Source: Paracoccaceae bacterium (GTDB taxonomy: Bacteria > Pseudomonadota > Alphaproteobacteria > Rhodobacterales > Rhodobacteraceae). From it: DNA of 36,239 nucleotides. A program made the translations under genes and the position numbers. Shown piece by piece: positions 7,645-15,733 of the stretch. Numbering within the stretch: position 1 is the first letter of the stretch; every line of letters starts with the position of its first letter. The notes under the pieces were generated by a model, which saw only the letters and a list, made by a program, of their open reading frames with translations, was not told the DNA's origin and did not search any database. The stretch covers positions 1 to 36,239 of the forward strand of contig CABZJG010000001.1 in assembly GCA_902525995.1 (NCBI GenBank). Direction: 5' to 3'.

Positions 7645-8012
7645 AGAGACAACAACTTGCCCTACCTGACGTTGGCCTGCGTTCCTTATGGATGCGTGGG
7701 TCATTGCATATGGCCTCTCTCCTTTGCTGCGCGTCAAACAAGCACAAGGGGACGAGAGAGACCGAAAGAGAGGAGCTAAGTGTTCTTGCGGGGTTAAGTG
7801 CGGCCCTTACCAAAAAAAGGGACCGTATTTCAGCAACTTACAGTGCGGGGCTAGGCTACCCCGAGAGTTTCGCGTTTTTTCATTTTTTCAAATCGCGGTT
7901 TAGTTTCGAGCGGCAATCCTGATGTGGGTCCGCTTGGCGACAGACCAGCGCAACGAAACCTAAGCCCGATCTTGTCGAGATTACGGGCCTTGTTGTGGAA
8001 AGAGACTTTAGG
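7645..8012. other. Intergenic region upstream of the methyltransferase
   Basis: About 370 bases hold several overlapping short frames, none with a fitting ribosome binding site. There is a purine-rich run near 7750-7780 and AT-rich tracts (TTTTTTC repeats) near 7870-7890. A promoter for the packaging genes may lie here, but I cannot define one. Confidence 0.35.
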
Positions 8013-9353
8013 ATGGCTGCCGCCAAATCACCCAAGGGCTTAAAGATGGAAATCGGCTTGATGCTGGTATCCGATGCCCAACATTACGAACGAAATGCAC
8101 GGACACATCCGCAAAGTCAGGTCGATGAGATCAAGGCGTCAATCCGGGCATTTGGATACACCTATCCAATGCTTGTGGACGTAGATGACGGCAGTGTCAT
8201 CGCTGCCGGTCACGGTCGCCATATCGCAGTCGAGCAAATGTATGACGCCGGAGAAACGATCAGGCTGCCAGACGGTCGCGCAATCCCCGAAGGTTACATT
8301 CCGTTTATCGACTGCTCAGGTTGGACCGAGGCGCAGCGCCGCTCCTACACGTTGGCCGACAACAAAATCGCTGAGAACTCAGGATGGGACGATGCCCTGC
8401 TCAAGATTGAGATCGGGGAACTGCTTGAGATGGCTGACGACGAGGCCCCAGTTCTGGGCTTCACGGAAAAAGAATTAAGAGAGTTTGGTCGCGCTGCTGG
8501 CAGCGACGAGAGTGCCGAGGACATAATACCAGACGTTCCAGATAAACCCGTATCGCGAAAGGGCGACATCTGGATTCTTGGGGATCATCGCATTCTTTGT
8601 GGTGACAGCACTCAGCCTGAGGATGTTGAGATACTTCTCGATGGAGCAAAGCCGCATCTTATGGTTACAGACCCACCCTATGGCGTGAATTATACACCTG
8701 CGTGGCGTAATGAGGCCATGCCTGCGAAGAATGATCCGGCGCGTTGGAAGAACGGTGCCGGTAGGGCTACCGGCACCGTCCTCAATGACGCGATTGCTGA
8801 TTGGCGTGAGGCTTGGGCTCTGTTTCCCGGCGAGGTTGCCTATGTTTGGCATGCTGGAAACAAGGCAGGGATTGTGGCCGAAAGCCTTGAAGCATGTGGC
8901 TTCGACATTCGAGCGCAGATCATCTGGGCTAAATCTCAGTTTGTGATTGGTCGCGGGCATTACCACCCGCACCACGAGCCTTGTTGGTATGCAGTCAAGG
9001 GTAAAGGCCATTGGCAAGGCAGTCGAAAAGAAAGCACGCTCTGGCAGATTGACCACCGGAAATCCGAAACGGGTCACGGCACTCAAAAACCTGTTGAGTG
9101 TATGCGGCGCCCAATTGCGAACAATTCCGCAGAGGGTGATTTGGTTTATGAACCGTTCTCAAGATCAGGGACCACAATTATTGCCGGTGAGATTGAGGCC
9201 CGTCGGGTTTACGCAATCGAACTACATGCACCTTACGTCGATGTGGCAGTGAAACGCTGGCAAGAGTTCAGCGAGGGCGAAGCGATCCTTTGTGGGGATG
9301 GTCGGACTTTCGCGGAAATTTCTGCGGAAAGGTTAGCAGATGGCGTCGAGTAA
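8013..9353 (+). CDS. ParB-domain/DNA methyltransferase fusion
   Basis: The 446-aa protein joins a ParB-like N-terminal domain (about 15-150, with V-I-A-A-G-H-G-R-H) to a DNA N6-adenine/N4-cytosine methyltransferase domain (about 180-430). The catalytic motif IV is TDPPYG (about 219-224). The SAM-binding motif I comes later, as in beta-class enzymes: EPFSRSGTT, where the family norm is D/E-P-F-x-G-S-G-T-T. The Arg (AGA codon) in place of Gly is one base from normal and may weaken SAM binding. The start at 8013 is preferred over GTG 7995 because GGAAAGAG lies properly upstream of it. Its 3' end overlaps the small terminase gene by 14 bases. Such fusions often precede phage terminases and may protect phage DNA from restriction or mark it for packaging. 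Confidence 0.8.
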   Translation: MAAAKSPKGLKMEIGLMLVSDAQHYERNARTHPQSQVDEIKASIRAFGYTYPMLVDVDDGSVIAAGHGRHIAVEQMYDAGETIRLPDGRAIPEGYIPFIDCSGWTEAQRRSYTLADNKIAENSGWDDALLKIEIGELLEMADDEAPVLGFTEKELREFGRAAGSDESAEDIIPDVPDKPVSRKGDIWILGDHRILCGDSTQPEDVEILLDGAKPHLMVTDPPYGVNYTPAWRNEAMPAKNDPARWKNGAGRATGTVLNDAIADWREAWALFPGEVAYVWHAGNKAGIVAESLEACGFDIRAQIIWAKSQFVIGRGHYHPHHEPCWYAVKGKGHWQGSRKESTLWQIDHRKSETGHGTQKPVECMRRPIANNSAEGDLVYEPFSRSGTTIIAGEIEARRVYAIELHAPYVDVAVKRWQEFSEGEAILCGDGRTFAEISAERLADGVE

Positions 9354-9828
9354 GAAACCAGACGCCGCCGGGATCATATCGACCGGGCAGGCTGCCAAGC
9401 TGCTTATGGTCAGTGAGGCGTGGATCGGGAAACTCCACAAAATGGAATACGTCCCCAAAGCGGGGCGAGGCCGATGGAACCTCGTCTCGGTGGTTCAGGG
9501 CTATATCCGATTCCTCAAGGACGAGGACCGCCGGAGCAGCAAAAGCGCCTCGGCCTCTCGAATGACGGACGTAAAGATCGCTCGTCTTGAAATGGACATG
9601 GCGAAAGAGCGTCACGAACTGGTTCCGATGGACGACGCACGGCTCGTCTTGGATACGGCGGCCAGCCTCATGCAATCGAGCCTTATGGCGGTTCCCGCCA
9701 AGTTTACACGAGATATTGCCGAGAGACGGCGCCTAGAGGCGCTGATCGCGGAGGCGATGAGCTCTGTGGCTGATGGGATCGAGAAAAAGGCAAACGCATT
9801 GGCGAGCGGCGGGGACGTTTTGGAATAA
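9340..9828 (+). CDS. Terminase small subunit, Nu1-like
   Basis: The 162-aa product starts with a helix-turn-helix of the MerR/Nu1 type (about 12-50: STGQAAKLLMVSEAWIGKL), followed by a basic linker and a helical region (about 75-160) with the typical L-x-x-A-x-x-L-M-Q-x-x-L pattern. The small terminase recognises phage DNA and brings it to the GpA-type large subunit for cutting and packaging. The start overlaps the end of the methyltransferase by 14 bases, and the large-subunit gene follows after about 110 bases, so they form one packaging operon. Length matches Nu1 (about 180 aa). The call is strong from sequence and position. Confidence 0.8.
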   Translation: MASSKKPDAAGIISTGQAAKLLMVSEAWIGKLHKMEYVPKAGRGRWNLVSVVQGYIRFLKDEDRRSSKSASASRMTDVKIARLEMDMAKERHELVPMDDARLVLDTAASLMQSSLMAVPAKFTRDIAERRRLEALIAEAMSSVADGIEKKANALASGGDVLE

Positions 9829-9864
9829 CAGATCGGCCGGGATTGGCAGCATCCCCAAGCCGAA

Positions 9865-9918
9865 GAGGGTGACGCGCGAGCGAGCAGAACCCCCCAAGGT
9901 GGCGAGTGCGTCACCCTC
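9865..9918. repeat. 11-bp perfect inverted repeat between the terminase genes
   Basis: GAGGGTGACGC (9865-9875) and its reverse complement GCGTCACCCTC (9908-9918) flank a 32-base loop just before the large terminase start at 9942. It may be an RNA hairpin controlling terminase translation or a recognition site for packaging. It is not followed by a T-run, so it is not a terminator. Confidence 0.55.
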
Positions 9919-9941
9919 ACAGGCTTTCACGGGGAGCGGTT

Positions 9942-11996
9942 ATGGCTGTCGACGAATATGATATGCGCGAGGCGCTCTTGCGCCGGTTCGCGGATATGGT
10001 CCGGGTGCCGGATCGCCAGAGCCCGGATCAATGGGCGGCCGAGAATCGGGTTTACGGACCTGAGACCGGCGTTCCGGGCCCGCGCGATCCGCACCTGTCG
10101 CCATCTCTTGTCCCCCTCGGCCGTGCGGTCGCTTCGGGGCTTTACACGCGGGCCGTGGCGGCCACGGCCGCGCAGATGGGGAAAACGGATAACATCCTCG
10201 ACGTTATCGGGCAACGCCTCGATCAACGGCCGACGCCGATCCTTTATGTCGGTCCGAGCCGGGACTTTAACACGGATCAGTTCGAGCCTCGGATTAAACA
10301 GCTTGTCGACGAGAGCGAGGGCCTAAAGGACAAGATCATTCGCGGGCGTCGAGAGAAAAAAACGCTCAAAATCATCGCGGGCGTAACGCTACGCCTCGCC
10401 TCGGCGGGGTCGTCAACGGCGCTGAAATCAAACCCAGCGGGGCTTGGTCTGGTGGACGAGTATGACGAAATGACCGCGAACATTAAGGGACAAGGCGATC
10501 CTCTCGGATTGGTCGAGGCCCGTGGTGAGACCTACGCGGATTTCGTGACGCTTATCACCAGCACGCCGAGTAAGGGGATCATCGAAACGGAGGTCTGCGA
10601 GGTCAACGGCCTAGAGTTCTTTGCGGTCGGAGACCCCAAGGAAATCGAGAGCCCGATCTGGCGCGTCTTTCAGGAGGGAACCCGTCACCATTGGGCGACC
10701 CATTGCCCGCATTGCGATGCGCCTTTTATCGCGATGAAAAAGCATTTGCAGTGGCCGAGCGGGTCGTCGCACGCGCAGGCGGCGCGAGAGGCTTACCTCG
10801 TGTGCCCGACGAGCGGGTGCATCATCGAGGACGACCGGGACAAGGTTTCGCACTACCTCGAATCCACCCCGGGCAAAATGAACACCGGCGGATTTATGAT
10901 CGCGCCCGGGCAGACGATTGAGGACGCAAAGGCGGGGATCAACCCGCCGGACAACAGCACTTATTCCCAGTGGTCGAGCGGCCTCTGGTCCCCGTTTGTG
11001 TCTTGGGGGATGCGGGCCGAACGGCTTGTAAAAGCCGAGATGTCGGGCGAGGAAGATAAGCTGCAAACCGCGACAAACGCGAATTTCGGAGAGGTCTACT
11101 CCCCGGGTTTGAGCGGCGACCTGCCAGACTGGAAAGCCCTTTTAGAGCATCGAACAAAGTTCGAGCCCGGGGTGATCCACAAGGGAATGTTGCGGATCGT
11201 TATGGGCGTCGACGTGCAAAAGCGCGGCCTATATTTCACGATCCGGGGCTACGGGGCTCGCGGCACGTCTTGGCTGATCCGAAACGGATACATCATCGGC
11301 CTTACGGCCGAGAACGATGTCTGGGAGCAGCTTGCAAACATTATGCTTTCGCCAATCCACGGCGTGCATATCGAAAAGGTGTTTATCGACGCCGGTTATC
11401 GCCCGGACAAGGCGGAGGCTGGCAGCGTTCACCGGGTCTACGATTTCTGCCGCCAGTATTCGTTTCTCGCGTCTCCCTGCAAAGGGCGGAGCGGAACGGG
11501 GGCTCGGCCCTACTCGATCTCTAAGATCGAGGTGAAGCCGGACGGATCACGGCGGCCGTTTTCGGTCAATCTGGTTATGCTCGACACCGACTTTTTCAAG
11601 TCGTTGGTGCAGACCCGCATCAAGACACCCCTCGGGGCGGCCGGTGCGTTCTATCTGCATAGCGAGGCCGACGAGGACTATGCTCGTCAGGTTCTCTCTG
11701 AGGTTCGGATTGTCCACCCGGGCAAGCCAAAGCCCGAGTGGAAGCAGGTCAGGCGAGACAACCACTATTTCGACTGCGAGGCGCTTTGCGCCGCTGCGGG
11801 TTACACCCTGAACGTCCAAATGATCCCGGAGGGGATCGAGAGGGAGTGGGGCGACGACGATGGGGAACTTCCTGACGCTGGCGAGCCAAAGGTTGATACG
11901 CCGGAAACCGACGATGAGCCCGAACACGATCCTGATCCGCAGGAGGACGTAAAGGACATCCTTAGAAAGAGATTCGGCCGATTGGGCCGACGCTAG
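9942..11996 (+). CDS. Terminase large subunit, GpA family
   Basis: The 684-aa protein is a lambda GpA-type terminase: an ATPase motor that drives DNA into the head, fused to a nuclease that cuts concatemers. The Walker A-like AAQMGKT is near 76-82, and Walker B VDEYDE near 171-176. A zinc-ribbon-like pair (HCPHC and later CPTSGC) is near 240-290. The C-terminal RNase-H-fold nuclease shows GVDVQ near 422 and DAGYRPD near 482, giving acidic metal ligands. The start at 9942 is preferred over GTG 9906 because GGGGAG lies six bases upstream and the N-terminus MAVDEYDMREALLRRF is natural. The acidic C-terminal tail may bind the portal. Length and order (small subunit before, portal after) match lambdoid packaging modules. 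Confidence 0.95.
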   Translation: MAVDEYDMREALLRRFADMVRVPDRQSPDQWAAENRVYGPETGVPGPRDPHLSPSLVPLGRAVASGLYTRAVAATAAQMGKTDNILDVIGQRLDQRPTPILYVGPSRDFNTDQFEPRIKQLVDESEGLKDKIIRGRREKKTLKIIAGVTLRLASAGSSTALKSNPAGLGLVDEYDEMTANIKGQGDPLGLVEARGETYADFVTLITSTPSKGIIETEVCEVNGLEFFAVGDPKEIESPIWRVFQEGTRHHWATHCPHCDAPFIAMKKHLQWPSGSSHAQAAREAYLVCPTSGCIIEDDRDKVSHYLESTPGKMNTGGFMIAPGQTIEDAKAGINPPDNSTYSQWSSGLWSPFVSWGMRAERLVKAEMSGEEDKLQTATNANFGEVYSPGLSGDLPDWKALLEHRTKFEPGVIHKGMLRIVMGVDVQKRGLYFTIRGYGARGTSWLIRNGYIIGLTAENDVWEQLANIMLSPIHGVHIEKVFIDAGYRPDKAEAGSVHRVYDFCRQYSFLASPCKGRSGTGARPYSISKIEVKPDGSRRPFSVNLVMLDTDFFKSLVQTRIKTPLGAAGAFYLHSEADEDYARQVLSEVRIVHPGKPKPEWKQVRRDNHYFDCEALCAAAGYTLNVQMIPEGIEREWGDDDGELPDAGEPKVDTPETDDEPEHDPDPQEDVKDILRKRFGRLGRR

Positions 11997-12005
11997 AGGT
12001 GACAA

Positions 12006-13622
12006 ATGGGCCAACCTACCTTGGTAAAAGCAGATGGGTATAGCCCGTTAATCGCTCCGACAAAAAAAGGCTCTGGCATTGTTCCAGTGCCAAGTGCAGA
12101 GTTCATGCGCGGCGGAAACGGGGTGGGTGCGCAATGGCGGCCTGCCCTCCGATCTATCGAGGATGATGTCGACGCTGCATGGGAACCGGCTGTAGCCCGG
12201 GCGACCGATCTTATTCAGAACTCCGGTTGGATCAGCGGGATGTTTGACCAAGCGGTCGCGAACACCGTTGGCTCCGGCCTGCGACTCCGCTGCTCGCCCG
12301 AGAATGACCTTTTCGGGCAAGACGAAACGGCTGCCCAAGAGTGGCGGAATAATGTAGAGCGTCGGTGGGGCCTCTGGTCCGAAACGGCGGTCGAATGCGA
12401 CATTGAGGGTCGCAGGACGATAGCCCAAATGCAGGAGGCGGCCTTTCGGTCGTGGCTGAATACGGGCGAAATCCTTGGCGAGATCGTGTTCCGCAAGCGG
12501 TTCGGCTCTCCCCGCGGAACAAAAGTTCGGCTATTGCCCGCAACGAAACTCTCGCTCGATAGCGACCTCATGAAACGGATCGTTTCAGGCGTTGTCATGG
12601 ACGCGGACGGGTTTCCGATTGGGTATATGGCCCGCCGCCGCAATCGCGCGATGGGCGAATACACAACACGGGTTCCCGCGCGTGATGCCTATGGTCGCCC
12701 GAAAGTAATCCACGTTTTCGTCGGGTTGCCTGGCCAGGTTCGAGGCATCACCCCTCTGGTTCCGGTGATGAAAGTTGCCAAACAGTTCGACCAACTCGCG
12801 GACAGCACGCTTTTGGGCGCGTTGATCCAGACCGTTTTCGCGGCGAACCTTCAATCCGAGGCTCCGACAGAGGAAGCGCTCGCGGGATTGTTGACGCCGC
12901 AAGAGCAACAGAAACTCATGGCGGCCGGGGTCTCCCCGTTTGAGGCATGGGCGGAAATGCAGGCGGGATGGGCCGACGCAAATGTGATCGACATCGGGAT
13001 CGGCGGGCGGATCGCTCAGACGTTCCCCGGGCAGAAATTGGAGTTCTTGTCGCCGGAAATGCCCGCGACATCCTACAAGGAATTTTCGATGCATCTGCTC
13101 CGCGAGATGGCGCGGTGCCTAGGACTGACCTACGAGAGCGCGACAGGCGATTACGAGGGGGCGACTTATTCGTCCGTTCGGATGGCGGTGAACGAGATTT
13201 TCCAAATCACGTTGGCCCGTCGAAAGTTCGTTCTCGCTCCGTTTTTGCAGCCGATCTACGAGGCTTGGCTTGAAGAGGAAGTGGCCTCCGGCCGCATCCC
13301 ATTCCCGGGCGGATATAACGCCTTTTTGGCCAACCGTGTGGCCGCGACCCGATCTCATTGGATCGGTGCGCCAAAGCCGGTGGCGGACGAACTGAAAGCC
13401 GCGAAAGCGCATCAGGTCTACCGCGAAATGGGAGTTATCACCGACGAGATGATCGCCAACGATCTCGGCGTCGACATCGAGGATGTCTATGCCCAGCAGT
13501 CCCGCGAACAGACGATGCGCCAAAGCTACCCCGGCAGCGGGGGGCGTGCCGTAAACGTCCAAATCCCCGACGCAATGATCGAGGCCGACGACAAAAAGAA
13601 GGAAGGCGGCGACGATGGCTGA
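12006..13622 (+). CDS. Portal protein, lambda gpB family
   Basis: The 538-aa protein matches the lambda-type portal family, which forms the dodecameric ring through which DNA enters and leaves the capsid and onto which the terminase docks. Features are the early R-S-I-E-D-D-V block, VARATDLIQNSGWISG near 62-77, a central V-F-V-G-L-P-G-Q-V-R-G-I-T-P motif near 235-250, and E-x-x-A-R-x-L-G-L-T-Y-E-x-x-T-G-D-Y near 363-382 with S-S-V-R after it. The ATG follows AGAGGTGACAA and lies nine bases after the terminase stop. Its end overlaps the gpW-like gene by eight bases. Normal length, no sign of damage. Confidence 0.93.
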   Translation: MGQPTLVKADGYSPLIAPTKKGSGIVPVPSAEFMRGGNGVGAQWRPALRSIEDDVDAAWEPAVARATDLIQNSGWISGMFDQAVANTVGSGLRLRCSPENDLFGQDETAAQEWRNNVERRWGLWSETAVECDIEGRRTIAQMQEAAFRSWLNTGEILGEIVFRKRFGSPRGTKVRLLPATKLSLDSDLMKRIVSGVVMDADGFPIGYMARRRNRAMGEYTTRVPARDAYGRPKVIHVFVGLPGQVRGITPLVPVMKVAKQFDQLADSTLLGALIQTVFAANLQSEAPTEEALAGLLTPQEQQKLMAAGVSPFEAWAEMQAGWADANVIDIGIGGRIAQTFPGQKLEFLSPEMPATSYKEFSMHLLREMARCLGLTYESATGDYEGATYSSVRMAVNEIFQITLARRKFVLAPFLQPIYEAWLEEEVASGRIPFPGGYNAFLANRVAATRSHWIGAPKPVADELKAAKAHQVYREMGVITDEMIANDLGVDIEDVYAQQSREQTMRQSYPGSGGRAVNVQIPDAMIEADDKKKEGGDDG

Positions 13623-13881
13623 CGCAATCCCGTCCCTAAAGGACGATCCTTGCGGTCGCGCCGAAGCCCTCAAGGCCAAGCGCGATGCGATCATCACCGG
13701 GGACGGCCTCTCCGAGTATGACGCAGAACACGGAAACGGGGTTCGGCGGCGGGTGCGATACAGCGCCGCCGACCTCAAACGGCTCGATGATGAAATCCGA
13801 ACGGCCGACAGGGCTTGCGCCTTGAAAGACGGAAAGCGACACGCGCGACACGCGGTTATGCCCAGAGGCGGAGGCTGGTAA
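13615..13881 (+). CDS. Head-tail connector, gpW-like
   Basis: This 88-aa basic protein fits the lambda gpW type: a helical N-terminus (RAEALKAKRDAIITGD), a short beta hairpin (VRRRVRYSAADL) and a second helix (KRLDDEIRTADR). gpW seals the portal after packaging and prepares the head for the tail. In lambda the gene lies before the portal; here it follows and overlaps it by eight bases, an order common in other lambdoid heads. Its stop abuts the ATG of the protease gene. The family call rests on length, position and the R-V-x-Y/F-x-x-x-x-L pattern. Confidence 0.65.
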   Translation: MADAIPSLKDDPCGRAEALKAKRDAIITGDGLSEYDAEHGNGVRRRVRYSAADLKRLDDEIRTADRACALKDGKRHARHAVMPRGGGW

Positions 13882-15231
13882 ATGAGTAAGCAAAACATTC
13901 TGCCAATGGTGGCGGATCGCTTCCTGAACACTCCGCTCCTGATCGACCCGGCAAAAGCCTCGGTGATCTACGGCGTATTGCAAGGGCGAGTTGTCCCGGA
14001 ACTGAACATCGACCTTAGCGAAATCGACCCGGAGGCTGCGGCTGAACAGCCGATCCCGGAGGCCACACGGTTCGCGGGATCGCGTCGTCGCGCTCAAGGC
14101 GGCTATTCTATGGCCCGCCGGGTAAATGGGGTCGCCCTGATCGACATCGAGGGTTCTCTGGTCAATCGGGGTGCTTGGATCGGGACAGATTCCGGTCTGG
14201 TTTCCTATGAGGGGATCGGGGCTCAGATCGACGCGGCCGTTGCGGACGACGAGGTTCATTCAATCCTCTTAGACATCGACAGCCCCGGCGGCGAGGCCAC
14301 GGGGATGTTCGCAGTGGCGCAAAAGGTCCGGCAGGCCGCGACCCAGAAACGGGTGGTCGCGGTCGTCAACGATGTGGCGGCCTCGGCCGCTTACGGCATC
14401 GCGTCGGGGGCGCATGAGATCGTGATCTCTCCGACCTCGTTTACCGGGTCAATCGGCGTCGTGATGGTTCACATGGACCACTCCGGCGAACTCAAGAAAA
14501 AAGGTGTCAAGCCGACGATCTTGCAGAAGGGCGCGAACAAAACGCACGGTCATCCGTTCGGGCCTCTCTCCGGGGACGCGATGTCGTCCCTGAACGAAAT
14601 GATGACCATCCTCTACGACCAGTTTCTCGAAACTGTCGAAGCGGGGCGTGGCAGCCGATTGGACGCCGCCGCAGCCCGTGCAACCGAAGCCGGAATTTTC
14701 GTTGGTCAGAAGGCTATCGATGCCGGGGTCGCGGACCAGATCGGCACGTTCGACGAGGTTCTGGCCGAACTTCAAACCAATGCCCATTCGGGCGACAAAA
14801 CGGAGAAAGTCACAATGGCTGACAAAACACCCGGCCCGGATGCTAAGGGCGACAAAACCTACACTCAGGCCGAACTTGACGCGGCCGTGACGACCGCTCG
14901 CGCCGAGGGCGCATCTGCGGCGGCCACCCGGATCAGCGCGATCCTTTCGAGCCCAGAGGCCGAAGGTCGCTCGGCAACGGCTCTTGAGATGGCGCTGAAC
15001 CAAGATATGGCGTCGATGTCTGCCGAGTCCGTCGCGAAGGTTCTGGGCACTACCCCACTTTCCGACAAGGTTGCTCCTGAGGCTGGAACGCAGGTTCCGA
15101 CGCCGGGGCAACGCGCCGAAGGCGACGACACCGAAATGGGTGCCGACGATCCGACGCCGCCCGCCAGTGCAGCCGCTGCCAACCACGGTTGGGGCGACAT
15201 CACGGGCGAATACAACAAGTCGCTTTCCTAA
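13882..15231 (+). CDS. Head maturation protease, S49/ClpP-like (gpC) with scaffold tail
   Basis: The 449-aa protein has an S49 (SppA-like) peptidase domain at about 80-300 and an Ala/Glu-rich helical C-terminus that serves as scaffold. IDSPGGE (132-138) forms the oxyanion loop, VAASAAYGIAS (165-175) carries the nucleophile Ser168, and K220 in KGANKTHG is the likely general base. The enzyme processes head proteins inside the procapsid, and the C-terminal part guides assembly. An internal in-frame ATG at 14815 with its own ribosome binding site probably makes the free scaffold. The start directly follows the gpW stop. The layout matches lambda gpC/Nu3. Confidence 0.9.
   Translation: MSKQNILPMVADRFLNTPLLIDPAKASVIYGVLQGRVVPELNIDLSEIDPEAAAEQPIPEATRFAGSRRRAQGGYSMARRVNGVALIDIEGSLVNRGAWIGTDSGLVSYEGIGAQIDAAVADDEVHSILLDIDSPGGEATGMFAVAQKVRQAATQKRVVAVVNDVAASAAYGIASGAHEIVISPTSFTGSIGVVMVHMDHSGELKKKGVKPTILQKGANKTHGHPFGPLSGDAMSSLNEMMTILYDQFLETVEAGRGSRLDAAAARATEAGIFVGQKAIDAGVADQIGTFDEVLAELQTNAHSGDKTEKVTMADKTPGPDAKGDKTYTQAELDAAVTTARAEGASAAATRISAILSSPEAEGRSATALEMALNQDMASMSAESVAKVLGTTPLSDKVAPEAGTQVPTPGQRAEGDDTEMGADDPTPPASAAAANHGWGDITGEYNKSLS
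14815..15231 (+). CDS. Nested scaffold protein (Nu3-like), in-frame internal start
   Basis: Inside the protease gene an in-frame ATG at 14815 (residue 312) is preceded by GGAGAAAG six bases upstream. It would yield a 138-aa product that begins MADKTPGPDAK and is rich in Ala, Glu and Thr with predicted coiled helices (AELDAAVTTARAEG). In lambda, the scaffold Nu3 is made from just such a nested start in gene C. The call is inference from position and ribosome binding site. Confidence 0.6.
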   Translation: MADKTPGPDAKGDKTYTQAELDAAVTTARAEGASAAATRISAILSSPEAEGRSATALEMALNQDMASMSAESVAKVLGTTPLSDKVAPEAGTQVPTPGQRAEGDDTEMGADDPTPPASAAAANHGWGDITGEYNKSLS

Positions 15232-15282
15232 GCCCGGGAACAGCGCAAACCAACGTAAATCGGTTCCGAAGGAGAAACCCCG

Positions 15283-15666
15283 ATGACCACACTTACCGAA
15301 GGCCGCCACCCGGGCGAGGCAATCTTGTCCGAGGCCACAAAAAGCCGCTCGCGCGACAGCATCACGATCCCTGCGGGGACTGGCGTTGTTCCGGCGGGCA
15401 CCGTTCTGGGCGAAGTTACGGCCAACCCCGGCGAATTTGTTCCCTCTCCGCTTGCTGACACTGCTGGTGTCGAGGGTGCGGAAACCGCGAAGGCGATGAA
15501 CATTCACCAAGTCGATGCGACGGACGTGGCCGTAAAGGTCGCGGCGATCACGCGCGATGCGGAACTGAATGGCGCGTGTCTAGAGTTCGAGGATTCGGTG
15601 GAGACCAAAGCCCATAAGGCCGCCAAGGCTGACGAACTCGCGGCAGTGGGCATCATCGTCCGCTAA
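15283..15666 (+). CDS. Head decoration protein, lambda gpD family
   Basis: The 127-aa protein has the pattern of lambda-type decoration proteins, which bind as trimers to the outside of the expanded capsid and stabilise it. Typical elements are EGRHPGEAILSEA near the start, the sequence ITIPAGTGVVPAGTVLG in the middle, and a C-terminal helix ending in L-A-A-V-G-I-I-V-R. GGAGAAACCCCG lies before the ATG. It lies between the protease/scaffold and the major capsid genes, as in lambda (C-Nu3-D-E). No damage seen. Confidence 0.9.
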   Translation: MTTLTEGRHPGEAILSEATKSRSRDSITIPAGTGVVPAGTVLGEVTANPGEFVPSPLADTAGVEGAETAKAMNIHQVDATDVAVKVAAITRDAELNGACLEFEDSVETKAHKAAKADELAAVGIIVR

Positions 15667-15703
15667 CCATCGTCTGGCTCCGCCGGATACAACGACAAGC
15701 CCG

Positions 15704-15715
15704 CCCCGCGCGGGG
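15704..15715. repeat. GC palindrome ahead of the capsid gene
   Basis: CCCCGCGCGGGG is a perfect 12-bp palindrome that ends about 18 bases before the capsid ATG. It could form a small RNA hairpin near the ribosome binding site or act as an mRNA processing or attenuation point. No T-run of note follows. Confidence 0.35.
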
Positions 15716-15733
15716 AATTTGGAGAAAGCACAG

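Noticed and set aside
8475..9086. Long minus-strand open frames opposite the methyltransferase and capsid genes
   Set aside because: They are mirror frames of strong plus-strand genes, without start signals or domain patterns.
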